A stretch of DNA of 64,000 nt from the NCBI GenBank assembly GCA_025618425.1, contig CM046838.1, positions 10,899,752-10,963,751 on the forward strand. The letters run 5' to 3'. The DNA is from Heliocidaris tuberculata. Lineage: Eukaryota > Echinodermata > Echinoidea > Camarodonta > Echinometridae. Positions within the stretch are counted from its first letter, which is position 1. Each line of letters begins with the position of its first letter. Below the pieces are notes generated by a model that worked only from the letters and a program-made list of their open reading frames with translations, searched no databases and was not told the origin of the DNA. A program made the position numbers and the translations under genes. Below, one piece after another: positions 25,601-35,162 of the stretch.

Positions 25601-28600
25601 TGATTGGTTGAAAGTCAGATTGCAAATATGTGCATTTGTATGTGATCAGAACCCTAGTGTAAAAGGTCTGGGGAATTGTTTTAATTACACCAGTTTACTG
25701 TCATTCGGCTAAAAACTTTTCATTTGTCTGATTATGCATAGAGAAAAGAATCCAACTTTTCGCTACATTTGACGTATTGTGAAAGTGCAATCCCCAAATT
25801 ATGAGAATTGACTCTTTTTAATCTTTCAGGTTTAAATACATGTATTTTGATGATTATCATAATATTGAGAGCATTGCATCTACAAAGCCTATGATTTCTT
25901 ACCATCATTTGTGTTTCTTTGTTTCAGGAGCAATATGTGTTCATCTACGAAGCTCTTCTCGAATGTCTCCTATGTGGCTACACCTCGGTACCTACCAAGA
26001 CCATTGTACCTTACTTCACCAGACTGGAACAAACCAACCTACACACCAAGAGAACCTTCCTCGAGGAACATCTCAATGTGAGTACACTACCTCACTCTCA
26101 AAATCTGTGGTCCGATTTATAGCGGTAGATTAATAATTCCCCTGGACTAGCAAATCTGGATGAATGTTTCTGCGTTCCGAAAAGATAATCGTCAGCATAT
26201 TGGGAGGCACTTTCGTTTGTATGTCTTCGACTTTCGTGGGCAATGTATTGTTCTTTTAACAATGGTTTTAATTTAAGCAGTATTTTGGAAAAATGATGAA
26301 AAAACACTTATATATAAAATGAAAAGAAGCAGAAAAAAGAATAAAAGGAGACCCTGTGCTAGTTGTATTCTGCTCATATCTTTTTTAATCATCTGTTCGA
26401 AGTAAGTGTTGTTCATTCATGACGTCAATGATGTAGTTCTGTGATTTGCATTCTCATAGGTTCCTGGTTGGGGCCGAGCTCTACAACAAGCTACGTGTAA
26501 TTGCGCTGCCTCAATCCTCCTTCTGTCTCTTTAGCTTTTCTCTCCCTTCTTCTTTGTAATCTTCTCGTGCAATATTTTGAAATTGTGATTATCGTTAAAT
26601 GTACTTTATATATGTCAATGGTATAGAGTTTATGTTAAGTTATACTGTATTATTTGTATTCATTTATGCACCAACAATCTTTAAATATCCAAAAGCAAAT
26701 TTTATGAATTTTTGCATGGCAATAAATTATCTTGAATCTTGAATACGTGATTCAGATGGTGGATTTTATCTCTCGTTTCTGTTGTTACCATGGTAATGAT
26801 ACAGGCACTAGACGCTATGTCAATCTTCTACAGTGATGTCAGCATGCAGGCAGGCAAAAGTGCAGAGAACCACCACAAGAACAGATACCCTGATATCATA
26901 CCACGTAAGATTTTTCTTACAACTCAAACTTTAATGCTCTATATTTTGCTTGTAATAACTGAAAATGTCTCTGCACTTAGTTTTGTTGTCAATTATTTTG
27001 TATTTTGTTAATTACACAATATTTATTGTTGTGTACTTTGAAAAATGAAAATGAAATGAAATAAAATCTAAATCTGAAATCTGAAATCTGAAATTTGAAT
27101 TAGTAATTAGTTATCACTAAATGATACTCTTTGATTTATCTCGTTGGAAGTTTGCTATGGTACACTTCTATAGAAAGCGGAATTCATAGCGGAATCATTT
27201 TAGTCATTGAAATAAATTATCACTAAACATTGAATTGACCTTTATTAATATAATGGATGTCTAATCAATGTAAAGCATAATTTTAGCTTCATTCAATGAA
27301 TTGCCATTTTCTCTATCTCTCCCTTCCTTTAGTTGACAAGTACCGACCATACTTGATGACAGGCTGCGGAGAAGGACAAACAAACTACGTCAACGCAACA
27401 TTTTTAGACGTAAGTGTTTTTTTTTTATTCATTCAGCAAATTCTTAAAACACCAAAAAGACATGAAATCATCCATTCAGATATGCATGTTCCCAGATTAT
27501 AATTACATAGGCCTGAGGCTAATGCAAGTAAAGAATCTTAAGTGAATTTGATGAAAAATGATCACTTATTGCATTCTTAACACAAAATGATATATCTACG
27601 TCGAAAGGTGTCAACCTTGCATGTCAGATTACATTTTCAAAATGTCAACAAGTAGTATTCATTTTCTGGATTATTCAACTAATATTTTATTTCAGAGGAA
27701 GTAACATAAAAACCATTGTTATATTTATGTTTTCAAGGTATTGGTTTTCATATATTTTTAAATGCATCATTTTCTTTTAGCTCTTGCAGTTTCATCACCC
27801 TATATAAAACGTTTAAATCCATGTTATCAAAAGGAAGAGAAGTAAAATGGAATATTTTTGTCTTCCATATTATATTCATCAGGGGTTCAATAAGCGAGAT
27901 ATGTACATCGCAACACAGATGCCCCTCAAACATACAGTCGAAGATTTCTGGAGGATGATCTACGACTACAACTCTAATGTCATCGTCATGCTCAATGACA
28001 TCAGTAAAAACGATCAGGTGAGGGATGATAAATTGAATCTCTTTATCAAAAAATATGTAAATAGTTTGTATTATTACTTTGTATTTATACTTAGATGCAT
28101 AAAATTTAGATAGGTGGAGATTCGATCTTCAGAGATAAACCTACTGTATAACCCCATGTACGTATTACATAAAATCTATAAAGTTTGACTTGTAATGTAT
28201 CGCCCGCAAACTCGTCAATATCCTTTGTATTTGGAATATTATACCTACACAAAAATTATCCTGATATGAATATTTTCATAAACGGTAATTGTTTGATTCT
28301 GTGTAACAACTTCTTGTTAACATTATTTTGTATGTGTACATGTATGTATGTGGGGGTGTGTGTATGTATATATGTTTTGTTCCAGGACCGAAATGATATT
28401 TGGTGATGTTTTAATGAATGCTTATTATTTTATGAGTATTGATAAGCATTCGGTGGGGTTTTTTTTACCCTAGACATGTACTCAGTACTGGCCTGCCGGG
28501 GATGAGTCTCTGATTGGTCCATTCGTCATTGACGTATCAGCCGAGGAGAGGGAGGGTGACGTCATCATTAGAACCTTCTTATTGTCGAATACCAACACGG

Positions 28601-30608
28601 TGGTAAGTTTCATATCAATTTGAATCATTTTTATTCAAATCACACATTTTTTCTTCAAACATTCAAATGGAAAGGAATATCATGTCATTCTTAACAAGTA
28701 ACGTAATGAGCAAGAAATTTAAACGGGAATCACGGGGGAAAATGATGATCCTGGAGCAGGGGCAGATTAAGAATTCTCAGATAGAGAGCCGAAATGTAAT
28801 AGCGTTTCTTCCCCCTTGAAAATGCCTTTCAAGCCTCCCAAAACTAAAAAAGTAAACGTCAAATGAAAATTAAATTAGAATTAAATAACATTAACTAAAA
28901 CTTAAATTAGAATTGAGTTAAAGTCAAATTAAAACTAAACTAAGTCAAGCATCTTTACTTGTTGAATTATTATCAGTTTTATAATGTAAGATGAATATAT
29001 AAAATAGATCTGCTTGAGAATCCTAATCAGTGACATCATAACATTGATTTGCAGGCAACTGAGTGTTCACGAGTAATCCGTCAGTACAGCTTCGTAGGAT
29101 GGAAAGAGAGGCAGAAATATCCAAAGAGTCTAGCATCTCTTCTCTGTCTTCTGGATCTTGTCGAGGCTGGGCAGAGGGAAGTAGGAAATGGACCTATCAC
29201 TGTACACTGCATGTAAGTCTTTATCATCTTCATTAAATTATGTTTCTTTGTTCATGTTGTTTGTTATTTGTTTATGTTATATGTTTTGGAGAAAGAGATA
29301 TAGGCAATGGTCCCGTTACTGTCACTGCTTATACGTCTTTATCATCCTGGTGGCAGCGGTGGGATAAGATTCCATGCCATCAAAGTCAGTGGCCTAGACA
29401 CACATATTTTTTCTGTTGTAGGTGTGTGTATGTGGGTGTTGGCGTGGGTGTGGGTGTTTGTGTTTGTTTTATATATAGAAATTGAATAAAGATGACTGAA
29501 AAACAAAAAAAGTGTGTGTGTGTGTGTGTGTGTGTGTATAAGTGGAGGATGAATGATCTATTCATCATCCCCCTAGATTGAGTAGATAATGTATGCTTGT
29601 CAACGCCACTGATTTCAATGGGCATGGATTCATATACCCCTGCTGTCACCACACAGTGAAATGACGAGACGTCAGTCTCAGCATGAATTTATTCAAGACG
29701 TAGGGTTAGATCCAAGGAAGAGTGTTACCGTAAGTCCCTGAATGTAGCTGCATAATCATACTAAAGCTCATTGAGTGCTGATCATACGTGCAGTTAACAC
29801 AATGTGGTGCTGTAGCTGTATCAGTCACATAATATTATGGCGTTCTACGATGGTTCACATAACCCATAGAATTTTAATCAGTTATTTTTTCATTATTGTT
29901 ATTTTCAGGGACGGTGTAACACGGAGTGGTCTCTTCTGTGCTATCATGTCGACGATCGGAAAGCTGAAAGCAGAAGGATACATCGATGTCTTCCACGCAG
30001 TTAAGAAGCTTAGGAAGTGTAGTGGCAGGATGGTCCCAACCGAGGTAAGACCTCCAACATCTATTATCAGTGCTTAATTTCAACGATAGGAATGACAATT
30101 CCAGGGTTCACATCTCACCATTACAACAATCTTACTTTCAGACTATAAGTTACGGGCTATTCATTTATGAATCTACCCTCCCCTGCACTTTAACTACTGT
30201 AAATGATTATTAATTTATTTAAGTTCCTTTGTCAGGGTAAGGAAAATTGGGGAAAGAAACTTATAAAAGATTTTTAAAATCTAATGTTAAATAACATAGT
30301 TATGAATGTTTGAAAGTAATATACATAATTATGATACGTTAAATTCAAATTAATCAGGGGAGAGGGGTTGCTAAACAGTCTTCATGTTTAGTTCTAGAAA
30401 ATTAAAGTTAACGTTAATTCTATTCTACAAATATAGTGGTGTACAAATAAAATGAATTAATGCTAGTAAGATAGAATCCTGAGAATAGTAAAGGGAACTT
30501 GTTATAAGAATAATCTCTGCTTTTCCCCCCCAGGAACAATACCTTTACATCCATGATGTTGTCAGGGAGTACCTTGCATCATGTGAAATCTACGAAAACT
30601 TCAGGTAG
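3866..30608 (+). CDS. Receptor-type protein tyrosine phosphatase, type R2B-like, 3' part of gene (23 exons)
   Basis: The exons are join(3866..4073, 5220..5316, 13523..13790, 14271..14310, 16059..16182, 18458..18489, 19142..19231, 19816..20042, 20555..20642, 22187..22263, 23098..23134, 23523..23620, 23975..24091, 24493..24647, 25228..25363, 25928..26077, 26805..26904, 27333..27409, 27883..28017, 28474..28602, 29055..29212, 29909..30044, 30534..30608). All use AG/GT boundaries with compatible phases and give 2754 bases ending in TAG. Domain order is FN3, membrane-proximal domain, one transmembrane helix, juxtamembrane linker, PTP D1, PTP D2. Such proteins sit in the plasma membrane and remove phosphate from phosphotyrosine on cytoplasmic proteins; vertebrate R2B members (PTPRK/M/T/U) work at cell-cell contacts. 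R2B assignment rests on the membrane-proximal motif [23 protein letters not shown] and Ig domains expected for R2B are not in the window, so a related invertebrate subtype remains possible. The 5' end is missing. Confidence 0.92.
5220..14310 (+). CDS. Exons 2-4: extracellular membrane-proximal domain
   Basis: Exons 5220-5316, 13523-13790 and 14271-14310 join in phases 2 and 0 and leave in phase 1. The product begins with a Ser/Thr/Pro-rich linker, then [10 protein letters not shown], a dibasic KRS segment, [34 protein letters not shown], and a single cysteine in [11 protein letters not shown]. This order matches the membrane-proximal region of PTPRM/PTPRK (strand AYxIVV, furin-site segment, AAELPPGxLP, FTVGDNxTY, conserved late Cys). 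In vertebrates this segment is cut by a proprotein convertase; here the equivalent place reads [10 protein letters not shown], with Lys-Arg but without the P4 arginine. Exons 2 and 3 are separated by an 8.2-kb intron, the longest in the window. Confidence 0.88.
5524..5750 (+). repeat. Diverged tandem duplication, unit about 110-120 bp
   Basis: Copy 1 (5524-5613) and copy 2 (5644-5750) share, in order, GGGCTTTCAAACGG / GGGCTTTTAAACGG, GGCTTCACCCTAT, a CCCTTTGACTA / TTCCTTGACTA block, and AAATATTAATA(G/A)AGTGT. Copy 2 has an extra G-rich insertion. Confidence 0.6.
6574..6777. promoter_or_regulatory. Pair of perfect CRE palindromes in intron 2
   Basis: TGACGTCA occurs at 6574-6581 and 6770-6777, 196 bp apart. 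This is the canonical binding site of CREB/ATF factors. Placement inside a long intron would suit an enhancer, but no other evidence supports function. Confidence 0.25.
16059..16182 (+). CDS. Exon 5: transmembrane segment
   Basis: Enters in phase 1 (completing an Ala codon) and leaves in phase 2. After a short polar stretch ([18 protein letters not shown]) comes a single hydrophobic helix of about 22 residues, [16 protein letters not shown], followed at once by IRRR, the basic stop-transfer signal. This orients the upstream FN3-like regions outside and the phosphatase domains inside the cell. NAT in the pre-helix stretch is a possible N-glycosylation sequon. Confidence 0.9.
16296..16591. mobile_element. 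MITE with GGCGGATCC-type terminal inverted repeats
   Basis: Left end GGGGCGGATCCAGGATTTTG; right end CCTAAATCCGCCACTG. The interior is long A runs, GAA repeats and a 12-base G run. It belongs to the same family as elements at 44581, 59996, 60538 and 61154. It is immediately followed by a (CTA)n array, suggesting insertion beside a microsatellite. Confidence 0.65.
16588..16655. repeat. (CTA)n microsatellite
   Basis: About 22 CTA units with one TTA interruption, followed by AATAACAATGTACATTATTT and a TAGCGCTT/ATGCGCTG pair that resembles sequence also seen near 48290. Confidence 0.9.
18458..19231 (+). CDS. Exons 6-7: cytoplasmic juxtamembrane linker
   Basis: Exons 18458-18489 and 19142-19231 join in phase 1. 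They encode a basic start ([11 protein letters not shown]) and then a low-complexity Ser/Asn/Gly-rich stretch ending GVYKSK. No domain is recognisable; a variable, alternatively spliced juxtamembrane linker is usual in R2B phosphatases. The acceptor of exon 7 lies at the 3' end of a 98-bp tandem duplication, so an identical CTCAAATACAG acceptor exists 97 bp upstream. Using it would bring an in-frame TAG within eight codons, so the downstream site is the functional one in this model. Confidence 0.78.
18944..19141 (+). repeat. 98-bp tandem duplication carrying a splice acceptor
   Basis: Copy 1 (18944-19041) and copy 2 (19042-19141) both run from CAGCCTTCCTCATAATATC through GATAATGTTCATA and AAAAATGTCAGTCAACATC to TTACTCAAATACAG. 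They differ mainly in a few bases after TTCATA. The second copy ends at the acceptor AG of exon 7. Confidence 0.9.
19816..26077 (+). CDS. Exons 8-16: catalytic phosphatase domain D1
   Basis: Nine exons (19816-20042, 20555-20642, 22187-22263, 23098-23134, 23523-23620, 23975-24091, 24493-24647, 25228-25363, 25928-26077). The first carries about 50 residues of Asn/Gly/Arg-rich linker. D1 shows every PTP signature in order: [18 protein letters not shown] (substrate-recognition loop, split by an intron), [37 protein letters not shown] (general-acid Asp), [12 protein letters not shown] (nucleophile Cys and phosphate-binding Arg), and [16 protein letters not shown] (Q loop). The P-loop is split by the intron between 24647 and 25228, a position common in animal PTPs. 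All catalytic residues are present, so D1 is predicted active on phosphotyrosine. Confidence 0.92.
26455..26745 (+). mobile_element. Probable 3' end of a non-LTR retrotransposon (intron 16)
   Basis: A short frame ([17 protein letters not shown]) resembles LINE C-terminal tails, and the segment ends in the repeated tail ATCTTGAATCTTGAAT. No catalytic part is present. The assignment is tentative. A similar tail, repeats of AAATCTGAAATCTG, closes a segment at about 27060-27100. Confidence 0.4.
26805..30608 (+). CDS. Exons 17-23: membrane-distal phosphatase domain D2, C-terminus
   Basis: Seven exons (26805-26904, 27333-27409, 27883-28017, 28474-28602, 29055-29212, 29909-30044, 30534-30608). Motifs are [59 protein letters not shown] and [14 protein letters not shown], and the protein ends [10 protein letters not shown]2 domains usually regulate or dock D1 and have little activity. 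Here the P-loop keeps the CX5R spacing (Cys, MDGVT, Arg), but the WPD position reads [12 protein letters not shown], with no acid Asp, so full activity is unlikely. The intron that splits ATQ-G in D1 is absent from the matching D2 exon. The TAG at 30606-30608 follows a short final exon; a donor GTAGAT overlaps it, but no continuation is needed. Confidence 0.9.
29290..29346 (+). pseudogene. Decayed duplicate of the end of exon 21
   Basis: The end of exon 21 with its donor (GGAAATGGACCTATCACTGT ... CACTGCATGTAAGTCTTTATCATC, 29180-29230) recurs about 110 bp downstream as GGCAATGGTCCCGTTACTGT, CACTGCTTA and CGTCTTTATCATC. One base is missing before CACTGC, and the donor GTAAGT is replaced by ATACGT. 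It is a non-functional partial exon copy within the intron. Confidence 0.6.
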
Positions 30609-31600
30609 ATTAAACTATGAATATACATAAACTTTGTACAATACGGGATAGTAAAGATGCGTTCCTGCTGCGGACTTTTTATCCGAGAGAAAAATCAACG
30701 CCGTCTTTGATGCTCTGGTCGGAAAAAAGAAAAAGAGGATCTCCATGTTAATGAGTCACTGGAATCATTGCACACATGCCACTAAAGACATGATTATCCA
30801 CGACTCTAAAAAAGACCCTACACCAATTTGGACTTTTGCAAAGGATATCAACAGTGAACCTATCCAGGATGTAGTATAATAACGTTCATCGGAGACTGCT
30901 GTAACATTATGTGAGCACATGATGACACCGCCCGGCTGAGGAGACAATTTGATTAGAACCAAGTAATGGAACTTCAAGAGATTAGTGCAAAGTAGGATCA
31001 GGAAGACATTATGGAGTGGTTAACCCATTTTTTTGGTCTTCACTGAGAGTTGTACTGGTCTTCTCTAACCATGGTAACCAATGAATCAATAGAAACTCTA
31101 GCACTAGCGAGTGGATCTTCAATGCGATTGAACAGATTACATGGAAATGCATGTCCTTTGGTCCTGTAGACAAGCGATAGTTTGAAATAAGCACAATGTA
31201 ACTTTTTCATCTTCCCGATTGATTCTTTTATGGAAACGACGTCAAAGTTATATTTTACTTATCCAGTTGGAATACAAGTAGCGTCTTATGAAATTGATAA
31301 TTCAGTGCTGTAGCAATTTAACGATCAAGAATGATAGTGATGGATACTGCGTAAATTACTGATAATCTTTTTCATATTATACCATTTGAAGAGTAAATTA
31401 CGTTAATAATGATTGTGTTTAGAAAAGTACAATATTGATCTTTTGATGAAGGTTATTTTGCTGCAAAATGCTTTAAGAAAATTAAAAATTTATTAATGCG
31501 AAGAAGATAGAAATAAAATGTCTTGGTTTTGTATTCAGCTTTAATTTTTGTTAGAATGTCAGTATGATGAATAAAGACCATAACTTTACAAGTAATATTT
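30609..31600 (+). other. Probable 3' untranslated region
   Basis: Follows the stop codon, has no long open frame and no repeat I recognise, and ends near two polyadenylation signals. The true cleavage site cannot be seen from sequence alone. Confidence 0.5.
31512..31575 (+). promoter_or_regulatory. Two candidate polyadenylation signals (AATAAA)
   Basis: AATAAA occurs at 31512-31517 and 31570-31575, about 0.9 kb after the stop, the second being the likelier end. A further copy in GCAATAAAAC lies near 32091. Chance matches are common in AT-rich DNA. Confidence 0.4.
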
Positions 31601-33230
31601 AATCACTATACTAGAGACGTGATTTTTTCCCCTCAAATTTTTCAGGTAACAGTAAGTAAAATTATCTTGATACATCATCATAGGTGCCCGCTCGAAAACA
31701 GAAATACCTCCAAATAGTGAAGTAACGGAATAGTGTTCCTCTCCAAATGAGTCAAAGTGGAGTGATTGCATTTGGGAAGATTCTTCATCTAAATTGTGAC
31801 ACATTTTGTGAATATTTTTAAAGAATATACGAAATTAGATAGAAGATCTATCATAGGAAAAGTAATACGGAATGCAGCTATCAACCTTCGCACAATATTA
31901 ATGATCGTCTTTGAAATAGTGGGCAAAAATACTTTTATTCAGATTCTCCTGGTATGAGAATAATAATATTTTGTACATTGTTTAATATTATGAAATGAAG
32001 TGTCATGATGTAATTATCAATCAATGTGTTTATTCTTATGTTTTGATGTACAATATCGACCAAATATTTTAGATACATATATGATGATGCAATAAAACAA
32101 TGTAAATAATATATGATGTGCAATGGATGATAATTTGGAACGGAAAATGATAAGTGTATTTCATTGAAGGTCTGTCTTAAATTTTGGAATAATCTTGTCT
32201 AACACAGCACCGTGTCTCTTTATTTTTGATGAGTATGCGAAATGTAGATAAACGAAGCCTGTTTAGATGTGTCTCACTCGTACGCGAAGACGTGATATTT
32301 TCAATATGGTGTGGAAGCGTCTCTTTATGAATTTATATAACACATTTTCGTGTAACCAAGACAACATGAACTTAGGTAAGCGTTTTACAGACACGTGGTA
32401 TTTATGATTAGCATTTTTAAACGGTTTACTGGGTGCTATAACTTTGTTTCCTTGTAGTAAGCCCAACTTATGTTGTTTTAAAAGGGAAATGTGCCTTAAT
32501 GAAGTGCCTCTATTGGGCTTGGGTGTGTAAACACACCTGGGTTAATGTTAATGTATAGTGGATTGGAGTGCGGGATGTACTCTTTATGAAGTGCAATTGA
32601 AATGTACAGTCTTCTTTCTCACTGGATTTTTACTATGAGAAAAAAAAATAATTAAAAGAATGAATAAAAAAATCCACTTTGTCTGTGTCTTCATGCATGA
32701 TTTGTGTATGTTGCATTTTCCTTTTATTAGGTATTTTCTTATTTTAGGTCACAGCATAATTGTCATTGATTTGATTTGATTTGATTTGACATAGTTTGTA
32801 CAAGATAAAGGTGATCACAACCAAAAGTTGAATCGAGATTCTTTGATAAAATTCTAGGAAATAAAAAAAGTGCATACATTGTAATAAATCTGGATTTTTT
32901 TCATATTATTTTTCAATTCTATTCTATTCTATTCTATTCTCTTCTGTTTTAAAATGATATTGTTTTCATTAAAAAAAAAAGAAATGTAAAATGTAGCAAT
33001 TAGGACGCCCTATTGAACATGATTTTAAGCTGTTATACTATGGTACCCGTTGTTAGAGACGCGAAATTATGATCGTGAACGATAACATTAATGATAATAA
33101 AACAATATCAATCAATCTCCACGAGGAAATATGATATTTTCCCCTTATCCAATAGCTAATGTGGCAGAAATAGAGCGCCATCAGGCTGCTGAAAGCAAGA
33201 GAGTTGCCAAGCATGATCAACAACGTAGCT
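31601..33230. other. Intergenic stretch without recognised genes
   Basis: No exon or intact transposon seen. It holds (TTTGA)n-like repeats at 32767-32789 and a (TTCTA)n run at 32916-32940; such pentamer runs often mark LINE or SINE 3' tails. Confidence 0.5.
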
Positions 33231-33385
33231 GCACAGAGAAAACGCTGTTTAAAAATGCAAACAGTTGCTTTCACTATGAACTGAACAACCCGTTGTACAG
33301 TTCATACTGTAAACAATTTGTTTAAATATTAAACAGGTTGCATAAATTTTAAACAACCTTTTAAACAGCGTTTCTACTGTGTGTG
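33231..33385. mobile_element. Small MITE with about 24-bp inverted repeats
   Basis: Left end CACAGAGAAAACGCTGTTTA and right end AAACAGCGTTTCTACTGTGTG are imperfect inverted repeats about 150 bp apart. The interior contains further AAACAG / GTTTAAA inverted motifs. No coding capacity. Confidence 0.6.
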
Positions 33386-34115
33386 TTCATGATATCAACA
33401 AACCTCATGCATTCAAGCATTATCTGCGGCTTCGGCACTGCCAGTAAAATTGGACTGTGGAGCCACTTAAGGAAACATTTACATGACTGAATGGTTTTTC
33501 ACGTCTTCTTAAAATCGATGAACTGGAAATGAATGAGTGAATGAATGGAGAGATAAAACTTCACAGTCAGAAAATCTTAAATATAAATCTTTAGTACCCA
33601 AGCTCCACTGAATCTATGGGTTGGGGAACATACACTCGTTTAACACAGGAATAAATTTCATTAAAAAATATATCAAATTTAAATATATATAATATGTACA
33701 TTTGAATTTAATATATTGCCCCCGCATAATAGTATTAATGCGGGAGCAACTGTCCATATTTCACCGTATAAACGCAGCTGCATTATCTACGCCCATGTGA
33801 AAATGACCCAGGGGATGAAAAAATGTTGAATTCAATAAAGGGAATTGGCTTGAAATTTGGTGAGAAGTGAAAAAAAAAGTGGGGGGGGGGGGGAGTATAC
33901 TCAACAGGACAGGCAGTTACCACAATGTTATAATCATGGCTATATTCTTTATGCATGATTATCATTTTGTAATATTTTGTTACACACACAGTTTTTTTTT
34001 CATATTTATTTTCTTTTAAATAACACACATGCACACGCTGGTATCAATATTCCTATAGCACTTCATTTATTTGATGTACGATAAAAGAGCAATGTAGATA
34101 AAATGCCTTGTTTAA

Positions 34116-34699
34116 AGGGCAATCCAACCTTGGTAATAAGATGATTTGTGTGAAAGCAGAAAAATAAGAAAAACAAGATGGTGAAAGTTTGAAAGAAATC
34201 GGACAAGGATTAAGAAAGTTATGGATGTTTGAAAAATGAGATCACTACATCTATGTGAATCTCAAATTGGCAATTTGGTGAGTCAATTGTGACATTTTTG
34301 TGGACAACTCTCCCATTTGTCGTACACAAAAATATCATTAATTTGCGGTTTTCTTCTAGGCGCTTTTACCCTCGGGGCAGTACTCAAAATATATTGGAGA
34401 TAGCATATTGTTATAGGTCCTCATGAGCAAAAAGATCCTACTGAGTAATGCATTTTGAAAAAAAGTGACATTTTAGTCATTTTGTGTGTTAGAGCGAATG
34501 GGGGAGTTGTCCACAGCTACATCACAGTGACATTACCTATTCGGCCAATTTGAAATTCCCATATGCATAGTGATTACAACTTTCAAAAATTCATAACTTT
34601 CTTATTGCTTGTCCGATTTTGTTCAAACTTTCACCAATCTGCTTCTCTGATTTTTCCTCTTCCTTTCAAAGCAACTTGCTATTAAGGTTGGATTTCCCT
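34116..34699. mobile_element. TTAA-flanked foldback MITE
   Basis: TTAA at 34112-34115 and 34700-34703 flanks inverted ends AGGGCAATCCAACCTT and AAGGTTGGATTTCCCT. The arms continue inward (GAAAGTTTGAAAGAAATCGG against CCGATTTTGTTCAAACTTTC; CACTACATCTATGTG against CATATGCATAGTGA). TTAA target duplications are made by piggyBac and Kolobok transposases; purine-first ends AGG fit Kolobok better, by inference. Confidence 0.75.
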
Positions 34700-34711
34700 T
34701 TAAGGGCATGA

Positions 34712-34788
34712 GTGCCGTGCCGGGGATCGAACGCCTCGCATCTCCAGTCAAGCGCCTTAAACCACTGGACCACGGCACCTCCACACTC
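34712..34788 (-). mobile_element. tRNA-like SINE head
   Basis: On the minus strand it reads GGTGCCGTGGTCCAGTGGTT (box A region) and GCGTTCGATCCCCGG (box B). It shares GTGGTTTAA and CTTGACTGGAGATG with the SINE head at 42218. It is cut off by the TTAA element, and the rest of a SINE body is not seen. Confidence 0.6.
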
Positions 34789-34801
34789 CACACACAAACC
34801 C

Positions 34802-34829
34802 GCACACACACACACACACACACACACCC
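34802..34829. repeat. (CA)n microsatellite
   Basis: About 13 CA units. Confidence 0.9.
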
Positions 34830-34980
34830 AAACACACCTTTACACACATCAGCCCACACGTACCTGCGTCGGCTTCATGCAACGCTGGAATGTCAGCGGT
34901 ATTAGTATGAACCTTTTTCTCTATGTCAAATGAAAATGAAATGAAATAAAATAAAATAAAGTCAAATCAGCTTATTTCAA

Positions 34981-35162
34981 GCGAATGTGAAAATGCAAAG
35001 AAATGGAAAGCACAACATGCCCAGTCTGGGCACAGTGCTGCTAGGTCGGGCAATCAACCACCTTCACAGCAGCATGGTTCCCCCAAGTTTCAGTCTGGCC
35101 CACCTACAAATCGGTCTGATGGTACTCCTTCAGATGGCCGGAGACAAGCGCCAAAAAAGTAG
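34981..35162 (+). pseudogene. LINE ORF1 (gag-like) C-terminal remnant
   Basis: A frame rich in Gln, Ser, Pro and Gly (SGHSAARSGNQPPSQQHG) ends in KK and the stop TAG at 35160-35162, overlapping the open frame of the endonuclease protein. Low-complexity C-termini and tight ORF1/ORF2 overlap are usual in LINEs. The rest of ORF1 is missing. Confidence 0.45.

Noticed and set aside
29500..29540. Minus-strand frame of Thr-His repeats
   Set aside because: Encoded by the (GT)n microsatellite in intron 21.
34623..34933. Frames rich in Thr-His or Cys-Val
   Set aside because: Translated CA microsatellite and tRNA-like SINE head.
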